Source of the DNA: Marilutibacter chinensis
GTDB taxonomy: Bacteria > Pseudomonadota > Gammaproteobacteria > Xanthomonadales > Xanthomonadaceae
DNA length: 64,000 bases
Direction of reading: 5' to 3'
Assembly (NCBI RefSeq): GCF_021725675.1
Contig: NZ_JAKJPO010000007.1
Coordinates: 124,001-188,000 of the forward strand
Shown here in pieces: positions 56,601-64,000 of this stretch; the stretch's first letter is position 1; every line of letters begins with the position of its first letter. Position numbers and translations under genes: made by a program. The notes beneath the pieces are model-generated. The model worked only from the letters and a program-made list of their open reading frames with translations. It did not search any database and was not told the DNA's origin.

Positions 56601-57238
56601 TGGCCGTTCCAGCGCGCGAGGCCGGCCAGCGTGCCGATCCACAGCGTGCCGTCGCCGTCGAAGGCCAGCGAGGTGACGGTGGTCGAGGGCAGGCTGGCCG
56701 GATCGCCCTCCTGCGGCATGAAGCGGGTGATCCGGCCGTCGGCAGCGAGCCGGTGCAGGCCGCCGCCATAGGTGCCGAACCAGACCTCGCCCGGACGGCT
56801 GGCGATCGCGAAGGTGTCGTCGCTGCCGATCCGGGGCTCCTGGTCCATCCGGTAATGGCGGAAGGTCTTGCGGTCGGCCTCCAGCACGCTCAGGCCGCGC
56901 GTCTCGACCGCGGCCCAGACCCGGTTGCGGTCGTCGACGTGGACGTAGGTGATCAGGTTGCCCGGCAGGCCGTCGGGATCGGCCGGATCGTGGCGCCAGA
57001 CGCGCATGCCTGCGCCGTCGTAGCGGGCCAGGCCGTCGGTGGTCGCCAGCCAGATGTAACCGTCGCGATCCTCGGCGATGCCATTGATGTAGCTCGCCGG
57101 CAGGCCATGTTCGACGCCGATCACCCGCACCCGCGGAACGTCCGGCATCGCGGCCCGCAACGGCAGCGGCCACGATGCCAGCCACGCGAACGCGACCGCC
57201 AGCAGCATGGCCAGTCCCCTCGGGAAATGCGTCGTCAT
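53630..57238 (-). CDS. Hybrid sensor histidine kinase with two-component-regulator propeller
   Basis: 1202 residues; AAGGAG precedes ATG 57238. Signal peptide ends near residue 30. Residues about 35-690 hold repeated propeller blades of the Reg_prop kind (e.g. WLATTDGLARYDG, LWIGTLAGLARW, LWLGTQRSVWKV), then a Y_Y_Y domain (YFTRLDGYDPDWVGHGSRGEREFSGLAPGSYTLRARA) and one transmembrane helix near residue 770. The HisKA box LGHEVRTPMTGVLG puts the phospho-His at H832; HATPase N and G boxes follow; a C-terminal REC domain has D1129. It senses a periplasmic ligand, possibly a sugar polymer by family analogy. No cognate output regulator is adjacent. Confidence 0.93.
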   Translation of the reverse strand: MTTHFPRGLAMLLAVAFAWLASWPLPLRAAMPDVPRVRVIGVEHGLPASYINGIAEDRDGYIWLATTDGLARYDGAGMRVWRHDPADPDGLPGNLITYVHVDDRNRVWAAVETRGLSVLEADRKTFRHYRMDQEPRIGSDDTFAIASRPGEVWFGTYGGGLHRLAADGRITRFMPQEGDPASLPSTTVTSLAFDGDGTLWIGTLAGLARWNGQAIERVPVPGEVPAPLVYSVSPRADGLWVGADSGVYRRVADGHWDDPKWSAMFAKPNAVLSVVNDLSGHLWLGTQRSVWKVAPGEIPVPVQTGAHGPTRAIQQLLMQDNGALWLPVPGRGLGYLRPDWRDVTQLTHGDGGLTSSLYLGMAPSADGGLWMMGERGELDYLDESGIVHPISEATRAALTGWRPISIVEDDRGRLWLGTAGLFGNLLRIDGDGVVRGWAPEDDTDATPGGAIPLMKQAPDGTIWLVASGGGMQQRDPDSGRVLANIPAGPDGGLDTVDVEDLGFDPDGVPWVAADAGILRLAADGRRFEPVPGLAGDRVYGFDFEGPDHLWLQRLAGLERYRRDGDRWVPLARVGAEHEIPAIEGRGLHVDVRGRVWLATARGLYRWDHQAGRLRRFGLADGLSSHQFVDHSTVLTPDGLLAGALDDGGVVLVDSSAGDPPPLQPRLQWDAVEVRRDGRWRTVGHEALQALTAADRELRMQFRLMAFDDPEAIRYFTRLDGYDPDWVGHGSRGEREFSGLAPGSYTLRARADDALGNASAEQILHFTVQPPWWNTPAAWAGFGGLAVLLLWWASDVYRDRLRQLHARERAEHEREIATQASLAKTRFLATLGHEVRTPMTGVLGMSELLLGTDLDAEQREFAESIKQAGEHLLRLVNDALDLARIESGKLELMVAPFELERLLREVVGLNAPLARAKGLEFVSRLSGDLPRRVDGDAKRVRQILLNLLGNAIKFTAVGHVGLHVARDAGGGLRFTVEDTGPGLSEEQQGRLFRRFEQAEGARTADRYGGSGLGLAICHELVEAMGGRIEVDSAPGRGARFHVVLPFAESAAATANEAGTAGTAATASPPTPMRALDLLLVEDDATVADVLAGLLRAQGHRVVHAEHGLAALAEVATASAKTTGFDAALLDLDLPGMDGLSLARQLRVQGFHAPLIAITARADVPVEQQALQAGFDRFVRKPVTGAMLAELLAAVTREPSRPSA

Positions 57239-57547
57239 CGGCTCCTTGCCCCCTTTCGCCGGCCATGCCCGCGGCCCGCCTCGACAGGCGGCGGGTACGC
57301 CCGCCAACCGGCGTACAGGAGCGCGACCATACCGCAGCCGCACGCCGATGTCCGCCCGCGCGGACTCCACGGCACCGATGGCCACGTGGACCGTGGCCCG
57401 CGCGACGATGACGACCGCCCCCCGGCTTCGATCGCCGCAGATCCGGAACGAACCGTTGCCGGCCGTGGCCATGCATCCATGCTCGGCCGGTTGGTATGGT
57501 GTCGGCATCCGGGTACCCGCCCCGTTCATCGCCTGCGATCCGCCTGC
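57239..57547. other. Divergent gap, kinase and YceI gene
   Basis: 309 bases. A TGG-TATGGT extended -10-like sequence lies near 57494 upstream of the yceI gene. No dyad or further gene was found. Confidence 0.4.
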
Positions 57548-58375
57548 ATGCTTCCGTCGACCACCGCCACCGGATCCGCCCCCGATGCCCGCCCAGGCGC
57601 TGGCACCGCGATCCGCGCGCTCGTCTGCATGGCGCTGCTGGTGCCGGGCGCGGTCGCTGCGGAGCAACCGACGGGCTACGCGCTGGACCCGGTGCATACG
57701 CGGGTGCTGGTGGCGGTCGGCCACGCCGGTTTCTCGCAGGCGCTGGGCACGGTCTCCGGCACCCACGGCTGGCTGCTGTTCGATCCGGACGACTGGAGCT
57801 CGGCGCGGCTCGATGTGCGGGTGCCGTTGTCGCGACTGGATTTCGGCGACGAAGACTGGAACCGCGCGGTCGCCGCGCGCAACCTGCTCGACAGCGAACG
57901 CCACCCCGAGGCCCGCTTCGTCTCGACCACCGTCACCGGACACGACCCGCGACATGCGACCGTCTGCGGCGAACTCAGCCTGCGCGGCACGACCCGGCCG
58001 CAGTGCCTCGAGGTCACCCTGAACGCGATCGGCCGCCACCCGCTGCCGCCGTTCCGCCGGATGGTCGGTTTCTCCGCGCGCGCGACGCTCAGCCGCGCCG
58101 GGTTCGGAATCGACGCCTGGCGCTCGGTGATCGGCGACGAGGTCGAACTCAGGATCGAGGCCGAGGCGGTCCGCGACGCCGACGCGCTCGCCGCCCTGCA
58201 TCCCGCGGTCGCCGCGGCGGCCGAAGCCGATGCCGCGGCAGCCGACGTAACGTCCCGGCCCGCTGCGACGTACCGGTCGTTGGAGGACGCGGCCGAAGCC
58301 GCCCTGGACGAGACCGACGAACCGGCCGACGAAAGCCCCGCCGACATGGATTCCACCGACGAGCCCACGCCATGA
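57548..58375 (+). CDS. YceI family periplasmic protein (long tail)
   Basis: 275 residues. A signal peptide ends near VAA-EQ (residue 38). The lipocalin-like YceI fold follows: YALDPVHTRVLVAVGHAGFSQALGTVSGTHGWLLFD, DARFVST-type repeat and GELSLRGTTRPQCLEVTL. The last 65 residues are Ala/Glu/Asp-rich and disordered, absent from typical YceI (about 190 residues). YceI proteins bind polyprenoid or amide ligands. It is coupled to the cytochrome gene by an ATGA overlap. Confidence 0.88.
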   Translation: MLPSTTATGSAPDARPGAGTAIRALVCMALLVPGAVAAEQPTGYALDPVHTRVLVAVGHAGFSQALGTVSGTHGWLLFDPDDWSSARLDVRVPLSRLDFGDEDWNRAVAARNLLDSERHPEARFVSTTVTGHDPRHATVCGELSLRGTTRPQCLEVTLNAIGRHPLPPFRRMVGFSARATLSRAGFGIDAWRSVIGDEVELRIEAEAVRDADALAALHPAVAAAAEADAAAADVTSRPAATYRSLEDAAEAALDETDEPADESPADMDSTDEPTP

Positions 58376-58944
58376 CCCTGAAGAACACCGCAGACCGCTG
58401 GGGCGGCGTCAGCCAGTTCCTGCACTGGCTGATCGTGCTGCTGATCCTGATCCTGGCCGTGGTCGGCCTGAGCCTGGACTCATTGCCCAAGTCGCCGAAG
58501 TACTTCTGGGTCTACGACCTGCACAAGTCGACCGGGCTGACGGTACTGGCGCTGGTCGTGGTGCGCTTCGGCTGGCGGCTGTATGCCGGCGCGCCTGCGC
58601 CGGTCGCCGGAACGCCGTCATGGCAGGCGCGGATCGCCGGCGCGACCCACTGGTTGCTGTACGCGCTGATCTTCGCGATACCGTTGTCCGGCTGGCTGTA
58701 CGACTCGGCCAGCGGCCTGCGCCCGCTGAAGTGGTTCGGCCTGTTCACCGTACCCAAGCTCAGCGGCCCGAACGCCGGCATCCGCGACCTCGCCCACGAG
58801 GCGCACGAGTGGCTGTTCTGGGCGCTGGTCGCGCTGGTCGTGCTGCACGCGGCGGCCGCGTTCTATCACCACGTCTTCCAACGCGACGACACCCTCACCC
58901 GGATGCTCCCCCGCCGTCGCAATGCGACGCCCACGTCCCGATAG
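58372..58944 (+). CDS. Cytochrome b561 (CybB) family protein
   Basis: 190 residues with four transmembrane helices. Helix-borne haem ligands are visible: SQFLHWLIVLLILILAVVGL (His19), VYDLHKSTGLTVLALVVVRFGWRL (His49), THWLLYALIFAIPLSGWLYD and AHEAHEWLFWALVALVVLHAAAAFYHH (several His). It moves electrons in the membrane. The order yceI-cybB-yceI matches the E. coli yceJ-yceI partnership, doubled. ATGA overlap upstream; 11 bases before the next gene. Confidence 0.92.
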   Translation: MTLKNTADRWGGVSQFLHWLIVLLILILAVVGLSLDSLPKSPKYFWVYDLHKSTGLTVLALVVVRFGWRLYAGAPAPVAGTPSWQARIAGATHWLLYALIFAIPLSGWLYDSASGLRPLKWFGLFTVPKLSGPNAGIRDLAHEAHEWLFWALVALVVLHAAAAFYHHVFQRDDTLTRMLPRRRNATPTSR

Positions 58945-58955
58945 CGAGAATTCCG

Positions 58956-59537
58956 ATGCAGAACGCTCCCCGCCCCACGCCGTCCACCCGCGCCCTGTCC
59001 GTGCCGCTGCTGCTGATCGCGCTGGTCGCCGGCAACGCCGCCGCCGCCGATTACCAGCAGGTCCCCGGCTCGGCACTGACCTTCGCCAGCCAGTACCAGG
59101 GCGAAGTCTTCGTCGGGCGCTTTCCCGATTTCAGGACCACGCTGAGCTTCGATCCGGCCGACCCGGGCGCGGCCAGGCTCGACGTGGTGATTCCGCTGGC
59201 GACCGCCTCCACGAAGAACCCCGAACGCGACGAAACCCTGCTGGGCTCGGATTTCTTCGCCAGCGACCGCTTCCCGCAGGCGCGCTACACCGCAACCGGC
59301 TTCCGCCCGCTCGGCGGCGACCGCTACGCCGCCGACGGCACCCTGAGCCTGCGCGGGATCAGCAAGCCGGTGACGCTGACCTTCACCTGGACGCCGGGCG
59401 AGCGGCCGGTGCTGACCGGCAAGGCCACCGTCAAGCGGCTGGATTTCGATATCGGTGCCGGCGACTGGGCGGACACCGCCGATCTGCCGAACGAAGTCGC
59501 GGTCAGCACCAAGGTGGTGTTCAGTCCGACCGAGTAG
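58956..59537 (+). CDS. YceI family periplasmic protein
   Basis: 193 residues with a signal peptide ending NAAAA-DY near residue 30. YceI signatures: YQQVPGSALTFASQYQGEVFVGRFPDFRTTLSFDP, NPERDETLLGSDFFASDRFPQARY and GTLSLRGISKPVTLTFTW. The length is typical. It follows the cytochrome gene and probably shares its transcript. The stop lies 17 bases inside the convergent gene. Confidence 0.92.
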   Translation: MQNAPRPTPSTRALSVPLLLIALVAGNAAAADYQQVPGSALTFASQYQGEVFVGRFPDFRTTLSFDPADPGAARLDVVIPLATASTKNPERDETLLGSDFFASDRFPQARYTATGFRPLGGDRYAADGTLSLRGISKPVTLTFTWTPGERPVLTGKATVKRLDFDIGAGDWADTADLPNEVAVSTKVVFSPTE

Positions 59538-60195
59538 CGCGGTCGACCTGCCAGCACGCGCGCGCTCCGCCTGCGCCGTGCAGGCACAGCTCGTCTCCAC
59601 CGATCGCGAACGCATGGATCGCGCCCGAGCGCATCATCAACAGCCCTTCCCAGGTCGAGTCCGGGCTGCCGGTGCCGAGGAACGAAGCGGAAGTGTCGCG
59701 ACCCCCAAGCGCCGGCCCTTCCACCCGGGCGAACAGGCCCCGCACGGCCTCGAAATCGCGATCGGCCGTGGTGGACGTCACCGCCTTGGTCAGAACGATC
59801 CGCTCGATCGCGTCGCCCGCGAAGATCCCGTCCAGCGTACGCCCCGACCAGTCGGGCGCTGGCGCCACCGCCTTCACCAGGTGGACGTCCTCGGCGGCGG
59901 CGGCGGCAGGCACCGCGACCGCAGGAAATGCCACCGTCATCGCCATCGCGCACCAACGACGCAACAGGTCGCGGTCGAAGGGCCAGTCCAGCTCCGCACC
60001 GCGCCGGTTGTCGCGCAGCACCGGTACCCGGGTGCCGTAGCGCGACTCCAACAGGTCGTCGCCATCGATGAACACGCTCTCGAACTCGGGCACGCGCGCG
60101 GCGGCCAGCTCTTCCAGCGCCAGGTCGCAGAGGTGGCAGTCGTCGCGCTGGTAGAGCACCAGCGCCGGAGGCTTCACGGATCGCGTTGCGGTCAT
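59521..60195 (-). CDS. Glutaredoxin-like domain fused to an exported-type domain
   Basis: 224 residues. Residues 10-80 are a glutaredoxin/DUF836 domain with redox motif CHLC (YQRDDCHLCDLALEELAAARV, then VPVLRDNRRGAELDWPFD). Residues 82-102 are a weak hydrophobic stretch, MAMTVAFPAVAVPAAAAAED, that could serve as a signal peptide or as a linker. Residues 103-224 have no family I recognise, with late Cys residues in ELCLHGAGGARACW. A second ribosome-binding site before the hydrophobic part was not found, so a single fusion polypeptide is the best reading. Overlaps the YceI gene's end. Confidence 0.68.
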   Translation of the reverse strand: MTATRSVKPPALVLYQRDDCHLCDLALEELAAARVPEFESVFIDGDDLLESRYGTRVPVLRDNRRGAELDWPFDRDLLRRWCAMAMTVAFPAVAVPAAAAAEDVHLVKAVAPAPDWSGRTLDGIFAGDAIERIVLTKAVTSTTADRDFEAVRGLFARVEGPALGGRDTSASFLGTGSPDSTWEGLLMMRSGAIHAFAIGGDELCLHGAGGARACWQVDRATRSD

Positions 60196-60237
60196 GGCGG
60201 CAGGCCGGACGGTAGCGGAGGGTCAGGGGCGGCCCCG

Positions 60238-60243
60238 TAGAAT
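60238..60243 (+). promoter_or_regulatory. -10-like element upstream of sdaA
   Basis: TAGAAT, 51 bases before the sdaA ATG. The region is otherwise free of dyads. Confidence 0.3.
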
Positions 60244-60294
60244 AAGGCGTCGCCCCGCCTGCCATCCCTCGCGGGGACACACCGGAGTGGTTCC

Positions 60295-61689
<1,395 letters not shown>

Positions 61690-61863
61690 CGCGCGCGGGA
61701 CGCGATTCCGCCACCACGCTTCCACCGAGCCGCTGCGTCGCGCCCGACCCGCCGGCTGGCGCGCCCGGCGTCCTGCCGAACCTCCGGGAGCGATCCCTCG
61801 ATCGCCGCCGAAGGCGATGCCACCGCGCATCGCGCATGCGGCAGTGCAACACAAGCCAGTCAA

Positions 61864-61880
61864 ATGACCTATCAGGTCAT
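61864..61880. promoter_or_regulatory. Operator-like palindrome 1 (GntR-type look)
   Basis: ATGACCT-ATC-AGGTCAT, a perfect 7-bp inverted repeat with a 3-base spacer, 294 bases before the chitinase start. The size fits a dimeric winged-helix repressor site. Confidence 0.55.
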
Positions 61881-61889
61881 CGACTATCT

Positions 61890-61918
61890 GTGAACATCGC
61901 CGCAAAGCCTCTGTTCAC
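61890..61918. promoter_or_regulatory. Operator-like inverted repeat 2
   Basis: GTGAACA ... TGTTCAC with 15 bases between; arm centres lie 22 bases apart (two helical turns). It lies between the other two dyads. Confidence 0.45.
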
Positions 61919-61921
61919 CAG

Positions 61922-61937
61922 TTGACAACGATATCAA
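61922..61937. promoter_or_regulatory. LacI-family-like operator
   Basis: TTGACAACGATATCAA reads TTGAxAxCGxTxTCAA, an imperfect palindrome centred on CG, the typical LacI/PurR operator form. A site upstream of a chitinase suggests control by a chitin- or GlcNAc-responsive LacI regulator (inference). Confidence 0.55.
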
Positions 61938-62173
61938 TTGGACGCAGCGTCGACCCAAAGCACGCCTGCGGCCGCGCGTCGGCCGGTTCGTGGCCGGGAT
62001 CCGGCGCGACCGTCCGGCACGGACCGCATGCAAGGGCGGCGATCGAGGAGGCTCAAGCCTCCCGCGCAGTAACGAGGGCAAGGCGTCCTCGCATTTGTGA
62101 GTCGACGAGGGGATTGGCGCCGGCCCGACACCGCCGGCGGTCATACATCACATCGTTCCAGGGAGAGACACTC

Positions 62174-64000
62174 ATGAAACACGCAGGACCCGCACGTCCG
62201 CCGGCAGGCGGACCGCTGTCCAGGGCCATGCTGTCATCGGCTCTGCTCGCCACCCTTGCGCTCGCCCCCCACGCCGCCCTCGCCGCCTCTTGCGACGGCG
62301 TACCGGAGTGGAATGCCGCCACCATCTACAACCCCGGCGACAAGCTGCAGTACCAGGGCCGGCTGTACAGCGCGAACATCCAGATCTGGAACGCACCGCC
62401 GACCCACTGCCCGAGCTGCGGCTGGTACCAGGATCTTGGCCAGTGCGATGGCAATGGCGGCGACAACGTCGCGCCGAGCGTCGCCCTGACCGCCCCGTCC
62501 GATGGCGCCAGCTTCGCCGAGGGCAGCAACATTGCGATCGACGCATCGGCCAGCGACAGCGACGGCACCGTCACCGGCGTCCAGTTCTTCCGCGGCGGGG
62601 TATCGCTGGGCAGCGACGCCAGCGCGCCGTGGTCCGTAACCTGGAGCAACGCGACCGCCGGCACCCACGTGCTGACCGCAGTCGCCACCGACGACGACGG
62701 CGCCAGCACCACCTCGCAGCCGGTGACGATCACCGTCGACAGCGCGCCGCCGCCGGTCGACGAGACCGCGCCCAGCGTCCCGGCCGGACTCGCATCGCCC
62801 AGCCAGACCGCCAGCTCGATCTCGCTGAGCTGGAACGCATCGACCGACAATCCGGGTGGCAGCGGTGTCGCCGGCTACGACGTCTACCGCAACGGCAGCC
62901 TGGTCGGCAGCCCGTCGCAACCCTCGTTCATCGACAGCGGACTCGCCGCCCAGACCGCATACAGCTACCGGGTACGCGCACGCGACGTCGCCGGCAACGC
63001 CTCGGCGCAGAGCGCGGCGATCAGCGTCTCGACCCGGGATGGCGGCGATCCCCCTCCCGGCGACAAGCGGGTGATCGGCTACTTCACGCAATGGGGCATC
63101 TACGGCCGCAACTACCGGGTCAAGCACATCGACACCAGCGGCGCCGCCGCGCACCTGACCCACATCAACTACGCGTTCGGCAACGTGCGCAACAACCGCT
63201 GCGAGGTCGGCAGGACCATTCCGTCCAACCCGAACACCGGCGAAGGCGGCGATGCGTTCGCCGACTACACCAAGTCGTTCTCCGCGGCGGAGAGCGTCGA
63301 TGGCGTCGGCGACACCTGGGACCAGCCGCTGCGCGGCAACTGGAACCAGCTCAAGGAGCTCAAGGCCAAGCACCCGAACATCAAGGTGCTGATCTCGCTC
63401 GGCGGCTGGACCTGGTCGCGCGGTTTCGCCGAGGCGGCCAGGCCCGCCAATCGCGAGGCGTTCGTCGCCTCCTGCATCGACGCCTACATCCACGGCAACC
63501 TGCCGGTCACCGACGGCGCCGGCGGCCCCGGCGCGGCGGCGGGCGTGTTCGACGGCATCGATCTGGACTGGGAGTATCCGGTCGCCTGCGGCCTGACCTG
63601 CGGCACGCCCGAGGACAACGCCAACTTCACCGCCCTGCTGGCCGAGTTCCGCCGCCAGCTAGACGCGGTGCGTCCCGGCCTGCTGCTGACGATCGCCGCC
63701 GGCGCCGGCATCGACAAGATCCGCGTCACCGATCCGGCCGCGTACCACCCGTACCTGGATTTCATCAACGTGATGACCTACGACTTCCACGGCGCGTGGG
63801 ATCCGCAGACCAACCATCACTCGGCCCTGTTCGATTCGCCCAACGACCCGTCGACGGGCGACCAGCGCTTCTACAACTCCAACGACGCGATCGAAGCGTT
63901 CCTGGCGCGCGGCGTGCCGGCATCGAAGCTGAATCTCGGCATCGGCTATTACGGACGCGGCTGGACCGGCGTGGCCAACGTCAACAATGGCCTGTACCAG
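62174..64000 (+). CDS. Secreted GH18 chitinase, C-terminus beyond the window
   Basis: 609 codons from ATG 62174 without a stop; the gene continues past the edge. Signal peptide ends ALA-A near residue 37. Residues about 39-92 form a chitin-binding CBM5/12 module (VPEWNAATIYNPGDKLQYQGRLY, then paired Cys); about 98-200 an Ig-like domain; about 200-295 a fibronectin type III domain (SISLSWNASTDN, YSYRVRARD); from about 300 the GH18 catalytic domain with DGIDLDWE at 460-467, E467 being the catalytic acid. VIGYFTQWGIYGRNY opens the barrel. It degrades chitin outside the cell, typical of Lysobacter-type predators of fungi. Confidence 0.92.
   Translation, partial: MKHAGPARPPAGGPLSRAMLSSALLATLALAPHAALAASCDGVPEWNAATIYNPGDKLQYQGRLYSANIQIWNAPPTHCPSCGWYQDLGQCDGNGGDNVAPSVALTAPSDGASFAEGSNIAIDASASDSDGTVTGVQFFRGGVSLGSDASAPWSVTWSNATAGTHVLTAVATDDDGASTTSQPVTITVDSAPPPVDETAPSVPAGLASPSQTASSISLSWNASTDNPGGSGVAGYDVYRNGSLVGSPSQPSFIDSGLAAQTAYSYRVRARDVAGNASAQSAAISVSTRDGGDPPPGDKRVIGYFTQWGIYGRNYRVKHIDTSGAAAHLTHINYAFGNVRNNRCEVGRTIPSNPNTGEGGDAFADYTKSFSAAESVDGVGDTWDQPLRGNWNQLKELKAKHPNIKVLISLGGWTWSRGFAEAARPANREAFVASCIDAYIHGNLPVTDGAGGPGAAAGVFDGIDLDWEYPVACGLTCGTPEDNANFTALLAEFRRQLDAVRPGLLLTIAAGAGIDKIRVTDPAAYHPYLDFINVMTYDFHGAWDPQTNHHSALFDSPNDPSTGDQRFYNSNDAIEAFLARGVPASKLNLGIGYYGRGWTGVANVNNGLYQ

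Larger units (their letters stand above)
61690..62173. other. Regulatory region upstream of the chitinase
   Basis: 484 bases between sdaA and the chitinase. The first 170 bases hold nothing recognised. Three dyads lie at 61864-61937, detailed as separate sites. A GGGAGAG ribosome-binding site lies before the chitinase ATG. Confidence 0.5.

Noticed and set aside
57241..58201. Upstream extension of the hybrid kinase frame to 1523 codons
   Set aside because: The extra 321 codons are Arg/Pro/Ala-rich and cross the yceI gene; ATG 57238 has a strong RBS and a signal peptide.
61921..61940. TTGACA in the chitinase upstream region as a -35 promoter element
   Set aside because: No -10 box is found 16-18 bases downstream; the sequence fits a CG-centred operator palindrome better.

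Overview
This window looks like chromosomal DNA from a high-GC gammaproteobacterium of the Xanthomonadaceae, probably Lysobacter-like. The evidence is gene order and protein style: hda-perM divergent from purMN; kdsD-kdsC-lptCAB-rpoN-hpf followed by hprK, rapZ and a mannose-type EIIA-HPr-EI phosphotransferase set instead of ptsN; ibaG-murA; yqgE-ruvX-pyrB; yggS-proC divergent from pilTU; GTAG-ended palindromic repeats; a secreted multidomain chitinase. The genus call is inference, because no rRNA or tRNA gene is present.

Layout. 1-8.3 kb: replication control (hda), a PerM-like transporter, a DUF2066 protein, purine synthesis (purM, purN), two DUF3108 paralogues, then ibaG-murA on the minus strand. 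8.5-22.5 kb: KDO and LPS-export genes, sigma-54, ribosome hibernation factor, HPr kinase, RapZ, an inserted EF-hand gene and a lipoprotein gene, the PTS genes, and the magnesium channel mgtE. 22.5-27.9 kb: two NTF2-like proteins around an esterase lipoprotein, then pyrB, ruvX, yqgE, tag and slyD. 28.1-33.4 kb: an accessory island of visibly lower and uneven GC. It holds a 1476-residue secreted Rhs protein with a 120-residue variable tip, its overlapping immunity-like gene, and a remnant of a second Rhs module whose small immunity-like gene survives. 33.5-47.9 kb: pilU and pilT, yggS, proC, a DUF4426 lipoprotein, a cobalamin-binding-type protein, pdxH, a glycerate-kinase-like gene, dodecin, aroK-aroB, two divergent unknown genes, an isochorismatase divergent from a GATase1-AraC regulator, a WGR protein and hemE.

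47.9-57.2 kb runs entirely on the minus strand. A large hybrid sensor kinase with a beta-propeller-type sensor comes first. An outer-membrane-type lipoprotein with a C-terminal CHAT (caspase-like) domain follows, overlapping an exported calcineurin-like phosphoesterase. Next is a copper-handling cluster: a DUF2946 protein, a probable TonB-receptor remnant, a 46-residue membrane protein and a PCu(A)C chaperone. 57.5-64 kb holds YceI, cytochrome b561 and YceI again, a glutaredoxin fusion, L-serine dehydratase, and the start of a GH18 chitinase behind three operator-like dyads; the chitinase runs off the window.

The two best candidates for undescribed biology are the Rhs module with its unrecognised tip, sitting next to the relic of an earlier module, and the CHAT lipoprotein plus phosphoesterase pair. 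Smaller points are a recurrent -10 box placed 6-7 bases before the start codon (suggesting leaderless mRNAs), a small ORF whose stop codon overlaps the ptsI start, and a mosaic copper operon. All functional calls come from reading motifs by eye; no database search was run.
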